NCBI RefSeq assembly: GCF_000002995.4
Contig: NW_025062475.1
Coordinates: 7,320,187 to 7,384,186 of the forward strand
Length of the DNA: 64,000 nt
Origin: Brugia malayi
Lineage: Eukaryota; Nematoda; Chromadorea; Rhabditida; Onchocercidae
Direction: 5' to 3'
A model generated the notes under the pieces. That model was not told the DNA's origin and searched no databases. It saw only the letters and a list, made by a program, of their open reading frames with translations. Positions 39,759-52,877 of the stretch are shown here, one piece after another; within the stretch, counting starts at the first letter, position 1; every line of letters begins with the position of its first letter. The position numbers and the translations under genes are program-made.

Positions 39759-42700
39759 TTAGCTGGCTTCAATTTCCACTTTTCTATATTTTGGCTTAGG
39801 TTTATTTGCGAATAACATATCGCGTGAATAATAAAAACCGCGATTGACCCAATGTCCGTAAACTTCAAATACAGCAGCCTCAGATTCGTGTCGAATCTAA
39901 ATTCACTTCTATTTTATAGCAGTAGTACAATTCAACATTCTAAGAGATGTTTTATTCCGAAAAAAATTTAGAAGTATTTTGTGCGTAAAAAAAAACAGAA
40001 AATTTTCTCTCTTCCCCCTTCGCCAAAAGAAAAGAAAAAAGCAATTTATAAAAAGGAAAATTTACAAAAAAAATTTATAAGTTTATATATAAAATATATA
40101 AACTTAATTAATTATATCACTTTTTTAGAATAACAATAATACTTACATCACGATCACGAAATGGACGATCCCTCAGCACATCCCGATCAATCAATAATTT
40201 CAATACTTTGATATTTGTTAGACGTACAAAAAATCGTGCCATTGTAATGCCATATTTCCAAAGTTTTTTGTAGTCTCGTTTTTCAGCAACAAATTTTTGT
40301 TGTATCACGCTCTTCTGAAAAATGACAATGCTTTTGTGCACGGTTTCGAAATAAAAATAAATATCCAAATGTATGTTGATTATGTCTATACTTCCAGTGC
40401 TATACCGCAAATTCTTATATTCATTTAATGGACTATTAGTAATTCGTGATAAACTCTGCACAATCAAACATCTGAAAAGAACATTTTTGAGGAGTTCGTT
40501 GCAAACAATATGTGATGTAGATTGGAGTTTTTGTTGCAATTATAAAAATATGATACATTTACCGCTTTAGTGATTTAAAATGAAGACTGAGATAAACCTT
40601 TAGCGTTACAGCAGCAGTTTTCATCCATGGATGATGCAGACATTGGGCAGCCGTTAGACGCTGTTGAACTTCAACGATTAACAAATGGCTGATCTAAAAA
40701 AAATGCTAAAAAAATGCTATATATATATATTCGAGTTTTTTATTTGCAAGATGATCACTAAAGAAATTACACAGTATTAATAAAAGATTTAAAATTTCTC
40801 TTGAGTATTCCAGAATGTTAAGAAACTCAGTAAAATACAAAACTCTAAAGTTCTTGGAAATTCCACAGATCTATATGCCGTCTAACATCAAAGACAGAAC
40901 CAACCAAATCTTTAGCATCGGAAGTGATTTGAGACCACTGATCTGCTCGAAATTCATATTTTGCTTCCTGTATCATGCGAAGCATCATTAGCTGTCGTCG
41001 ATGATAGAAAGGTGCGCAACCGGCAAGTCTGAAATAGTGAAGACTCTCATTTAAGTGAAAATTTAATTTATCCATATTTCAGATTCCTAATACTGTTTAT
41101 GTGTTAAAAAATCGACTCTAAGCACAAGCCAATAATATTATTATTCATATGAAAGTAGTAGTTTATTTTCTTCCTGACCTGTTAATCTGACAACATTTCT
41201 GATGTTTCGTTTCGTTGTAAAAAAAAGAAATATTGAATTACATAAACACAAAATTAAAAAAGTAGCCGAACTTACAAAGTATATAAAATGACACCAAGTG
41301 CCCAATCATCAACTTCAACACTGTATCCATCAGCTTCTTCGTACATCTGACATTTCAGCATTTCAGGAGCTAAATAACCTGGCGTTCCTAATAATTCTGA
41401 AAACTAGCACATGAAAAGTTGATATTTAATCTCTGCAAGGATCTGCACTTATTTCACAGTTCTATCAAACATAACTTCTTTCGCTAACGTTCAAGAGAAT
41501 GATTTAATGAAAATCAACAAAAGACACAAAAATAACCTCTCAATTTTTGTCCTGGCTGTATCTGTGTAGCAAACCCAAAATCGCTAATCACAATTCTTTC
41601 GTCGTCAATACAGAGAATATTTTCTAACTAAAATTTTAGTAAAGAAACTTTTCAAGAAATTATGTTACAAAACGTGATAAAACACAAACCATAGACTAAT
41701 ACATAAATGTCTCAGTTTGTAAAAATGAAATTCCATTAAACAAGTAATTGTAAGCAACCTTAATATCCCTGTGTACAATATTTCTATCATGCATATAAGC
41801 AACTCCATCAAAAAGCTGTCGCATCAAACGTCTTGCTTTCTTCTCACTAACTGTTACTGATTTATTAAGAATATCGAATAGTTCACCCTTTGGAGCCCTG
41901 AAAAAAAAAAAAAAAATAAATAAGCTTGTCAGAAAGCCCTCAAAATTAACTGGACAAAAAACTTCAGTTGTCAAGAATGGCACTGAAGTGATCTGCCATT
42001 AAAGTGCGACAACTGAGAAAACAATTTTGCATCAATAAAATCTTTTTTTCTGACAGAAAAGCAAAATATATCATTATGAAGAGAATAAGACAGTTTATAA
42101 TAATCACATGAATTCAAAATAGAATAAAAACACAACCGATAAACACAAATTCCAAGTCTCATGAAATTAGTACGAAACTACAAGTACTAAAAACAGTCCA
42201 ATTAAATCGTTACAAATCGAAAATCTAATTGATTTTTTCTTGAATTGAGGTTCTCTCTGGCAGTATAATAAAATGTTATTTTTCCAAAACGAAATAGCAA
42301 TTTAACCTCACTTCGAGATAAATTTGACCCTCTACATCTTCTAACTGAAAATAAACTTACATTTCAAAAACAGCGAAAAGAAATGCCGGTGTTTCATAGA
42401 AGTCATGTATATTAACTGAAAGCAGCAATTAAAAAAAGATTAATGATGGAAAAACTGAACTGATGTTATTATATAAATTAATATAGAGTATGTTTAAATT
42501 CGTTAAGATAATAATTTACATTAAAATAATATATATAATAATAGTATTCATCACTTTCGAAGAGTAAAGTGCAACTTAAATATAAAACATAAAAGATAAT
42601 GGAAATTCTTTTGGTTCCAAGGAAATTTTTTCTAGGCAATGTGGAGTTTTACACAAGAAACAGATCCACTGAGTTCAACTGCGTTTTGCTGCATGATACT

Positions 42701-43421
42701 GTACTTATTACATTTAAAGAAAATTAGGGAAACAAATGAAATTATAGAAAACTCACTAATTGACGGATGTTCTGAAAGCTGTCTTAGCAAATTTACTTCG
42801 CTAATTGTTTCATTATATAATCGATGAGCTTCCACTTCTGATTGGCGCTCCGTACTGATATCAACAATTTTTACTGCAAATTCCAAACCTGTCCCTTTTT
42901 CAATACAGAGTCGAACAGTCGATGCTAATCCATGTCCCAATACCTTCAAACACAATTTCTCTTTCCCAAATAAATTCAAAAGAACAATGAAGTCTACATT
43001 ACAATAGATTAAGTGGAGCAGTTTGACGAATGCCAATATTTTACTTTTTTTCAGAAGCATTAGCATTTATTCCATAGTATGTAATTCAGCTTACAGGAAT
43101 AAATTTTCAACGATGACCATCTCCCTATGTTCCAACAGCTGCTAATAATAACATACATTTTTTACTTCAAACGCATTGTAGAATTCCGACGTTGAAGTCT
43201 CAAGTGCTTCAGACTGATCCGTTTCATCTGCAAAAATATAACTTATTTCGGTAACTTATGATTTTCTTAATGAAATTCCAAAGAGTTTTTTGATTTCAAG
43301 CAGACTGGCTTCTGATTCAAATTTGTTTTACGCAGAATGGAAGAAAATATTTTCACACCAAAAAGCAAACGATACCACCGGTGTCGAATTCATCGTCCAA
43401 ATCAAGATGGTCGGCCATCAT
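39759..43421 (-). CDS. PHKG: Phosphorylase b kinase gamma catalytic subunit
   Basis: Eleven exons give 411 residues: 43421-43376, 43227-43157, 42943-42757, 42415-42361, 41897-41759, 41627-41537, 41396-41276, 41028-40905, 40693-40598, 40314-40147 and 39896-39759. The kinase activates glycogen phosphorylase. Visible are the Gly-rich loop (VLGHGLASTV, from residue 40), the ATP Lys in FAVKIVD (about K64), the catalytic HRDIKLEN (D164), DFG (182-184) and LAPEM (about 206-208). The activation loop keeps Glu197 (LRELLGTPGYLAPE) where other kinases need phosphorylation, the known constitutively active feature of PhK gamma. The C-terminal part matches the calmodulin-binding autoinhibitory region, ending with YGHWVNRG and a short basic tail. 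Two consecutive ATGs start the frame, and I chose the first. KLEN replaces the usual KPEN. The exon 1 donor could be 43376 or 43379, both in frame. Confidence 0.95.
40078..40106. repeat. Short AT-rich hairpin in a PHKG intron
   Basis: Twelve-base arms 40078-40089 and 40095-40106 are reverse complements around a 5-base loop. Being nearly all A/T, it may be chance. Confidence 0.35.
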
Positions 43422-46113
43422 CGCTTCCCAGTGTTTCTTGCACTTTCTTAAACAGGCAATCGCTGGACTGAAACAGAAATCAACCACTTTGCTCCAAAAT
43501 ATCCATGTGAAAAAACATCACTTTTTCGTATTTGTGTGCATCGTTATTGCGGAAATAGAAAGAATATTCGGCAAAGTCTTCATTGGTTCACTTTGATCCT
43601 GCTGGTAGCTTCGACGATCTACGAATCAGTTAATTTTCCGATAAAGAAATTTGAGATTGCAGAACTGAGAGAAAATCTAATGCTCAGTCAAGACTGTCTC
43701 AAATCTGAATTAAAAATAAAAAAAAATAAACACATAACTAATCCGCATTTCTTATTAAATCCACTCATTAAATCCCAGTAGTGAAACCTGCACTTTACTA
43801 CGTCATCAAAACACTTACTGTGAATAATCAAAGTAGGGAACTTTGGTGGCCAGTAGTACAATTAGCTAAGTCAAACACAATGTATTCAATTAAGAAGCCG
43901 AGCAACAATAAAAAGCGAACTCCACCATTTTTAGAAACAATTCATACGGACAAGAGTATAACATGTGCTTCTCGAACACCTTGCTTATAATAGCTTCAAC
44001 GCAGGTTTCGGCAACAACAGTAAGAGATTTACTTTGGCTTTGTAAATATTAATGCGAAAAGAAGGTAAAACAAATTATGGGGAAATCTTAGACAAAGGAA
44101 TTGTATTTTGAAGTCAAAACTTCAGGATTCAACTAGGATACCACATTTACCACCATCCATCGCATCATCCCTTAGAGCTATTTCTATTTCGAATTCTCAA
44201 ATTCAGAAAAGATTTCGAAGTCATAAAGTATACAGCCTTAGTATTTTGTGGAATCATGATAAATTACTCACTTGCAAGGGAAAATACTTGCGATCAATTG
44301 ATCATGGATCATTCTGTAGAAAACGTTGTCATAACAATACTTTTTCAACATTTTCGAGTTATTCAAATAAAAACGTTAAACTGTTAATGCTAAAATCCAT
44401 GAAACCTGTATAGATCTACTAGGCCCAATATTTGAGGACTGGACAATCGGGTCTCTTCTAAACTCTAAAATCTTGGTCAACAAAAAAAGACCTCGAACAA
44501 AATAACGAAAAGAAAGTTACTATTATAAGCATTCACATATAGAATATGGACAACGATGATGAACTAAGGATGAAACAACTGAAATTCTTCCACTTTCAAG
44601 TTTCGCAGGACAATCTTAGTTCTCACTTCTTAAAGAAAATCGAGAATCAAAGGACGATTTTTCCCATCCTACATCCTAGTTGAAATTACTAATAAAAACC
44701 GCTTTCGAAAACAACTGAGCAAATGAACAACTGAAAACTGAGGAAAAAAGTATGGAATTATACAATAAAACAGCGCATGATACACAATAATTTTAAATAT
44801 CAGAAAAACAATCCATAACCACAAAGACGAACGTCCACCGGATGTATTCACCCTGTATGACTAATATAATCGCTCGCAAATGCAAGAATTATATATCTAG
44901 CAAAAATTATATAGACACTGTTCAAAGCAGTTCTATTCGGGTACACTTCACAAGTTGCATATCTTCCAGTATGAAACTAAATTTAGAAAAAATGTACCGA
45001 AATTACCCTAAGCCTAATATAAGAGACATTTACAACAAACAAACTGTAAACATCAATACAATACACAATTTTATAGACATTTTTCTCATCTTTCTGCGGC
45101 TAATCGGTATAAATGTGACAATTCCTAACTAGGAAGAGATGTCAGGTTCATTACAAACAATCGATAAAGCTTCAAAAAATATTGTTATTTGTGAAATGAA
45201 CAATTTCGATTCAAACTAGCTTTGAAAATATCCAAAAGTAACGCTATCCAGAAACTGTAATATATAAAATCTATATACTAAATGCATCTTACCTTCAATA
45301 CTTTGATTTTGACGAAAAAATGAGGTAAACAACAGTAAGGCATGACATTACAAAATTCACAGATTTTCCTTTAAATTATGTCTTCCTAAATTCATTTTCC
45401 TGATGGAAAAAACCAAACGCTTAAAACAATGAAAATCAGGAAATACAGAAACTGACTGAAAGTCTTTATGTTTCCTCATAATTTCATTAGTGATATCGTC
45501 GAAATCACGGCTTAAAAATAATAAAAAGTGCGAGTTTAAGGGAAGAAACAGAAATGAATGAATGGACGAGTTGAGTAAAGCAGTATTTGTGATAAAATTG
45601 ACAACTCGCATCAATTTCATATTAAACAATCGCAGATTACACCATCATCGAAATACAAGAAATGGCAAAAAATATACGTAAAAAAGCTAGCGAATATACA
45701 GTTAAATTATTTATTCAATAATATCGCTAGAAATTACTAAAAAATTTCTTATGTGTGAAACAGCTCGGCTTCCTTACAGAAAAGCACGTGACCACCACAT
45801 TTTTACTATAAAAGTCAGAAAAGAAATAAAAATGACTAGCTAAATCGACCAGCCAAATATTTGGACACGTCATATTCCTGGCCGTTTCTTTACAGATTCC
45901 CTTAGGGAACATTTACTCGTTTTGCTAAAATATGACAGTTGGTATTCCTTCCTTGGATCTATAAAGTCATAAGTAAACTCTTTAAAAAATTTTGGGCGGA
46001 ACAGGGAAAAAATTCTTCACTTACAAAAACAAAATATCATTAACAAATAAGAAAGTGTATACAATTTTCGAATGCAATATTAAATATTAACAAAGAAAAC
46101 AATTTATTTATTC
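43422..46113. other. Intergenic, PHKG promoter side and NAA15 3' side
   Basis: No supported gene. Several open frames of 60-100 codons are present, but none has a family motif, a consistent splice partner or a balanced composition. The left part should hold the PHKG promoter. Confidence 0.5.
46102..46113 (-). promoter_or_regulatory. Polyadenylation signal immediately after NAA15 stop
   Basis: On the reverse strand TAG is followed by GAATAAATAAA, so the AATAAA starts one or two bases past the stop codon. If used, the 3' untranslated region would be only a few tens of bases. Confidence 0.5.
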
Positions 46114-49100
46114 CTAAAATTGGTTGATATTACAATTCTCTTTTCCCTGTGCACCTAAATTAATGCCGCCGCCAAATAATGTCGCGTCCTTGAATAAGTG
46201 GTGACAGCGTTTTGTCAGCTGCGCCATCTGCAAAATTTTTAGTGTAATAATTCAATTCAGCATAAAATTTTCACTACAGTTCAGAATTTCATAAAACTTG
46301 ATTTCTAAGCTATATATGACAAGACCAAATTGCACGACTTTCTCGTAAAAAACTTCGCAAAATTTTTAAACTTAAACTTTATATTAAATATTTATCCTGA
46401 TTACATATAAAAACCATTATAAATATGTCATTCAGAGTCATGTTACTACTTTCATAAATTCTGCTTAGACCCCAACTAAGCATGTGACGATAAATGTAAA
46501 TTATATAATTCACTACTACAATCCCGCTATTTCGAAGCAAATGACAGTTCGCGTTAAATACTAGTGGTAAACCAGAATATTTTATTGGATAGAATAGAGC
46601 CCTTAAATAACATAAATAATTACAACAGGAATTAGGCAATGTAAGAACAAAATGATAATCTTTTCCATCATATATAAATACTTGAAAAGCGCAAACCTCG
46701 TTAGCAGTCCAATTTCCGTATTTACCATATAAAATCCCGTTATATAATGTTTCAATATTTTTGAGCGTTACTCCATTCAATTTATCATCATCTAAAGACT
46801 GCAGCAACCAGTTCTTTGTTACATCAACACAATTCAGATCCAGAAATATACTGATCTCAGCAACTGAAAGATAATGTTATGAATAAGAAATTAAAAATGA
46901 CAGTACCAAAATTTTTGATAAAAGATGTAACCATAAAGTATGTAAATCAATGTGTGCATAATTTAACAAAAAATCACAGAGACAATAAACAGTGGATACC
47001 AGCAAGTCGATGGGGGAATGAATTGATATTCGCTCTTTTGAAAGCACTATTGAATTCAGAGGCTGATTTCGTATTCGGAAATAATATGCCGGTTAATTCG
47101 GCAGCTAATTCTTTGACTGGTCCTTCCAACTGCACCTTCTCATCTATATTAAAAGATAGTATAAGCAAAAGGTAAATGTGCGCATTACGGACCAAGTTTA
47201 TAACTTCTGCGTTGAAAATTTTAAAGTTTTCGCAAATAAAAAATAATTCATTCATTCACCGACCTATGACTCTCATCTTTTAGTGCCCACTTTTTTTTTA
47301 CTTATTTACTCTACTTACTTAGATAAATAAAATAAAATGAATGCAATGATCCTACATTTAGGAATAAAATCAAGTACATGAAAGTTAGTCAATTACACTA
47401 TTATGTAAAGAGATAGACTCAAATTCATTGAATCTAAAATTAAATAAGGAAAAATAACTCACAATAATGCAAATATTTAGAAGCTGCAACATGAAGATCT
47501 GGATTGTTAGGCTCTAACTTTGTTGCTTTGTTTAAACATTGTAACATCAAAAGTACCTAAAAAATATGCAGAACTGGCAACAAGCAAATGCTACGGTAAC
47601 ATATTAACATATGAATTTAATTTTTTGAATTGTTTTTCATGCCAAAATACTACTTGTTGGAAGATAAGACGGAGATTTGCGAAGTATTGTAAAAAGACGA
47701 ATTTATATTTAAAACAACAGTGAATAAAAGTTTTTGAAATTACCAGTGCTACTGCATAATGATCATATAACATGAAAGAGCCATCCACGTTTAGAAATTT
47801 CATTGCATTAAGAGGTTCCAGTGCGAAAAAAAGAATTTAAATCTTTGGTCGTTGTGAGCTGATAGAATGTTCAAATTTTTTACACAAGTAAGTATCCGGA
47901 AATTATTATTGTTTCGAAAATTAGAGTAATTCATAAAACAGCATACTTTCTTCTTCCTATAGTAAACTTCAAAACCAAGAATATATGATCCAAATTGTTC
48001 GCTGTTCAATTGAAGAAGTGGTTGTACAAATTTACTCGCCTCTTGCAAAGGGTCATCCACCTTTAGAAGTTTCTCTGCATCAAGAGGTTCCGGTGCGAAA
48101 CCATCTGCCTCAACGTCACCCTGAAATGATTTTAATACCAGCCGAAGTAGTTACATAAAGTTACTCACCTTCTATTTAAAATCATTCATTTTCACAAATT
48201 CCTTATCAAAAAACAACTGCTGCTATTGCTTTAACATTACGCAAAATATATTTTTCTTCTTTTACAAAACGAATGAGTAAATAATAAATACAGGGGAATG
48301 ATAAGAAAGCTGGATAAACAATTGTGACAAGTATTACAATCTCCTACTATTATCCACACATCACAATTCTATTAGTGCTTTCAAATATTACATATTTGGC
48401 TCAGTAAATTTTAATTTTTCAAGAACAAGCGCTAAAAAAACAACCAATACTGAGTAACTGAAATCATGAATTTTTGATTTCCGTCGCTGGAAGGTTACAA
48501 TGTTAATACCTTCTTCGCATTTGTCTGTTTCTGTTTAGTAGCAGCCTCAAGTGCCTCCTTAGCTTTTTCCTTCTTTTGTTTCTTTTTCAGTTTCTTTAGC
48601 TCCGAGGCTGATAAATTAACTTCACCATTGTGTTTGTCAGAAGTGAAATCGTCAGGATGATCATACATTCGGAGATATATCTGTAAATTTCTATTTTTTT
48701 TTTCTTGTCAATTCTAAACAGAAAAGGCATAGTGACTGCAACAATTTAGGAAAAACACACGGTGACTGCAATTTTGGCAGCTTCATAATAAAATTTGTGT
48801 CGTCGCAGTACATCCTCGAGCCTCAGTAATCCAATGTATGAACAAAGTGTCATTTTTCGAATGCAGTAAGTGTGGAAATCGAACTGGTCTTCAATAATGC
48901 CCACGAAGTGCTACAATTAAGCAAGAGTTATAAAAACACTATAAAGCGTCACTGTGAGGAATCAAGAAGTAGCAAATACGAATGGCAAATAAGGATGAAT
49001 AAATAGACATTAAATGAAATCTATAGCAGCCTTCACTAACACCCAGATCAATACTATATTGTCTGAACTGTTTCACCACCATAACAAGCCATAACTTTTG

Positions 49101-52100
49101 CAAATGAATCTTATATTAGAACCATAAAAATTTAACTAGATATAAAGATGAAAACTAATAATAATAAGAAACAAACCCTTTCGACTTCATGACATTTTTT
49201 CAATGCTTCACCGTAATTTGCCAACCGCTGATGAGCTTTAGCGCATTCAATTTCATACCACATGCACTGCATTTCATTCAAATTTGCCGATGCATTAACA
49301 CCTTCCCTTGTAAACTTCGAGCACATATTCTCTGCCTCTTTAATGAGGCCAGCTCTGAGCATGTACTTGGCACATTTACTATTCACATAGCGATCTGCTG
49401 TATCCAAAGACTGCGCTTGCTCCATTAAGCTTGCACCTTCATGTGCATCACCTGAGTGCTGCAGCAACAACACCATCAACATTTCATGTCATAACAGTCA
49501 TAAAAATTTTTAAACAAATAGAATAAAGTACGTTTCACGTCATCCATCGGGAGAGAACTTTTGAGATGTTTTGATGACTACAAAAGTAATAACAAGCAAA
49601 CCTTATGGATTTTTGCTTTTATCATGTAGAGTTCAATCAGTGTTGGTGTATGCTGTATTGCTCTATCAATATATACAAGTGCCTGCTGAACCGAACCTAA
49701 TTTGTCATAATGTTGAGCTAATAAGTAATACAACCATAATACCGTCGTTGGTGATTCCGGAAGAGGACTATCTATAAAATTCTTAAATTAGTTGATGCCA
49801 AGTATTTATTTAATATTTGAAATGTTAAAAATTATAATCTATTGTAAGCCTGAAAAATAAATGAAACCAACTGTCCAAAGATCCTTTCTTATACCCGTTT
49901 TCCCCTAACCGTTTAACGAATTCGATGAGCGTACGCTCCAAAAATTGGACCTAAAAATGTGAAGGATTAAAACATTCCTCATAATTTTTAGTAAACAAAA
50001 TAAGAAATGACAAAATAATGTAAAAGATATTTTCAACAAATGGCGCCCTATTTTATTCATAGTGTTCAAAACCTCGATAGTTCAAAAAATGATAAAAGAT
50101 AAATATAATAAATGTTTCCTACTATTCGCATTTTCAAAGGAAAGATTTATACTTCTGAGAATATTCGAGCTTAAAGAATCTTATATCAGTATCCCTTAAA
50201 CAATTCATATTGTTAACTGGAAGCCACCATTATTTATCACTCCACATATTGTAAAGGAGTTAGGAATAGCTGTAGAGATATAATAAATAAAACAAAAGAG
50301 AATTTGAGATGAAATATTTATATTCAACCTTATCGCTGTCTACATAAAGCGGGATAAGATATTTGAAAAGTGAAGGCACGCCTTTTCGAAGACCGGCTAT
50401 CAAATAATTGAACAATAAACTTTCAAACTGGACACCTGAAATGAGTAATTAAACCAAATACCACAAAGCCATGACGCCCAAAATATGATTTAAAATACCT
50501 TAGCTATAAAATATAAAGAAATACCGCGGAGGAAATAAAGAGGAACTCTTTTTGGAGTGGCTGCATGAGAATTCATTGAAACAGCCTTCTTATAGACCTC
50601 ATAACGTCCCTCGACATCGCTTTCCGCTGCAGAATTTTTACGTTATACATGTAAATTGAAGAATTTCGCCATTGAATTTTGAATATAGTTAAAAGAATCG
50701 ATACCCAATCCTCTGCATTTCTCGATCTGATGATAATATATAATATTCTCTGGATTTCTTTCAATCAGTTTCCAATAAGTCATTTCTGCCTTTGCATTAT
50801 CGTTCAAAGCCATCAAGAGATCCGCTATAACATCCAGAAAGTGATGTATTCACAATATGTAAATTTCATCTTAATCTTTTTAGCCAATATTTCAACCAAC
50901 TTACCACGCGTTTCCATATAAGCAACGCGATCAACAATTTGTGATGCGTTTTCCTCTAATCTGTTCAGTGCCAATTCTAGCTGACCAGATTCGCGGAGAA
51001 TCATGTTCTGATACAGGATTAATTCACTCTGCTCGAAATCGTACTCCGGTAGCTGGGGAAATTCTTGATTAGAAAGACATAAGAATGTTAAAGCATTTAA
51101 AATATTAATAGTATTTCATATAAAGACCATAAGATTTCAAAAGTATATAAATATATAAAGACCTCAAAGTATTTCTAAACATAAAGTAGTCTTTTTTGGT
51201 AGCAAACACTGATCTGAATGTCGAATAAAGCAAACCATAAAAATATTACGTCCCAAAAAGCAGTTGTCTTATTCAATGATTTTCTTGACAAATAACTGGA
51301 TTTCATTTATTTTGTAAATATAAATTGTCGTGGCAAATAATAAAACATATTCTTACGAACTAGAAAAAACTGGAGTAAGATTTTGAGATAAAATAATCGG
51401 ATTTCAAATCAATTACAAATCCAAGAAAATACAGAAACCTCAACCCTATTATTGTTGCAAAACTCGCTGACAATTTTTAGAGCCATATCGTAGTCCTTGA
51501 GAAGATGATATGCTGTCGCATAACCAATCCATGCAATTCGTTGTTGAGGACGCAGCATAAGCAGTCGATAACGCGAATCCTGAAAGTTTTGCAGATTTTA
51601 TCAAAAGAGTACAAAATTTTTTAATGGAATTTTCAGATATCATGAGTTTCGCATTGCTTATCTTCCCATTTTATTCCTTACTTTCAACTCAGTTCAAATC
51701 TTGGGGAAATACAAAATCGAAAAGAATCATGGTATAAATGCGCGGTGGCAATCGAAAGACTGGAATAGGTCCAGGTAAGAAATTGAACACTAGAACCTAT
51801 GGAAGAAAAAGTCATAAATACAGGTACAAAATGAGCCGGAGATGATCATAACTTTAAGTTTGTCGAATAAAAGGCGCTGTGTGGAATGTAGCGAATATTA
51901 GGAAAGAACTGATCAGTGACTATTAAGAACATAAATAAGAGTTTTCATTCAAAAAAAGAAACACAGAAATCTTTGTTTTCTCAAGGTGGAACATGAAAAG
52001 ACTTACGCGATACCCGTCTAAATCTCGCATTTGAATTTGTAGTAATGATAAATCCCTGAGTATTTGCATATTGTCACGATCTAATCTTAACGCCTGCTTA

Positions 52101-52877
52101 TACGCCTTCATCGCCTCATCATATTTCTTCTCGCTACGTTGCACCAAACCGAAGACATGCCAACAGACATGTGATCGAAGGTCAGCCTGCAATCGATAGT
52201 TGATCACTGCTAGAAATCTTGCAACTAAATAGAAAATACATTTGTTACTTTGTCACAATAAATAGTATGAATAACCTTTAAGCCTCGTTTGACGCACTCC
52301 TGTGCTTCTTCATGTTTCCCCATACAATTCAAAATCAAACCCTTCATCGCCAAAGTCTCTAAATTAAATTATTTTGCACTTCTGTAAACTTTTGTATACT
52401 TAAACTTCATGTAAAAGAACCAAGCCATTCATGACGCTATCCAAATAAAATTGATTCAACCTCCATGTTCACTGAACTGTGGATTTGAGAGAATCATCTT
52501 AGCGCACCGAAGGCCATTCTTGTACTGTTTATGCTCATAGTGCTTCTACAACCAAATAAAGCATAACATGTAATTTTTTATTGATATGAAGTTAACAATT
52601 CCAATTAGGAGCAATATGGTTATTCTTTAAAAATTAGTCTTACCCTTCAATCTACCAATTTATCTTGTTTAGATTTTCTTCCTGATCTTCAGTTCCTCCC
52701 GTAAGAATTTTTTCCTTCTCTTTTTTTTCGTACACACAACTTAATATTCTACTTTTAAACTGAATCGCTGTTGACTAAAAAGTACTAAGATTAAAGAGAA
52801 CGCACAACAACTTTACGGAAAAGAGTAAGCTCCTTAGAAGGTAACGGTTGGCTACTTGACTGTCCCGGAGGCGCCAT
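46114..52877 (-). CDS. NAA15: NAA15, auxiliary ribosome-anchoring subunit of N-terminal acetyltransferase A
   Basis: Nineteen exons give about 860 residues, against 866 in human: 52877-52806, 52545-52461, 52358-52276, 52186-52007, 51579-51439, 51052-50905, 50824-50705, 50626-50525, 50435-50329, 49950-49872, 49771-49602, 49458-49177, 48911-48761, 48680-48510, 48120-47947, 47556-47463, 47143-47000, 46863-46697 and 46227-46114. NAA15 is a TPR scaffold that holds NAA10 and ties NatA to ribosomes, where it acetylates nascent Ser/Ala/Thr/Gly N-termini. Signatures include [70 protein letters not shown] and [10 protein letters not shown], then a Lys-rich helix ([15 protein letters not shown]). Every splice phase agrees except exon 12 to 13, where one extra base in a four-C run (48900-48903) shifts the frame. 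This may be a sequencing or assembly error or a real lesion. An AATAAA lies just after the stop. Confidence 0.95.
47781..47828 (-). pseudogene. Decayed partial copy of NAA15 exon 15 inside the following intron
   Basis: This 48-base block matches 48053-48100 of NAA15 exon 15 at about 41 of 48 positions (shared TTTAGAA, AAGAGGTTCC and GTGCGAAA). Read in the exon frame it gives [16 protein letters not shown] against [16 protein letters not shown]. The frame stays open to a possible donor near 47743, but no acceptor AG lies close upstream. The normal join of exon 15 to exon 16 skips it. It looks like a tandem duplication remnant. Confidence 0.6.

Noticed and set aside
44108..44413. 101-codon forward frame, Ser/Lys-rich
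   Set aside because: No recognisable domain, no flanking splice logic, and surrounded by similar chance frames in the PHKG-NAA15 interval.
47591..47803. Reverse-strand 70-codon frame as an alternative NAA15 exon
   Set aside because: It is a decayed exon 15 copy without an acceptor; the exon 15 to exon 16 join matches the family better.
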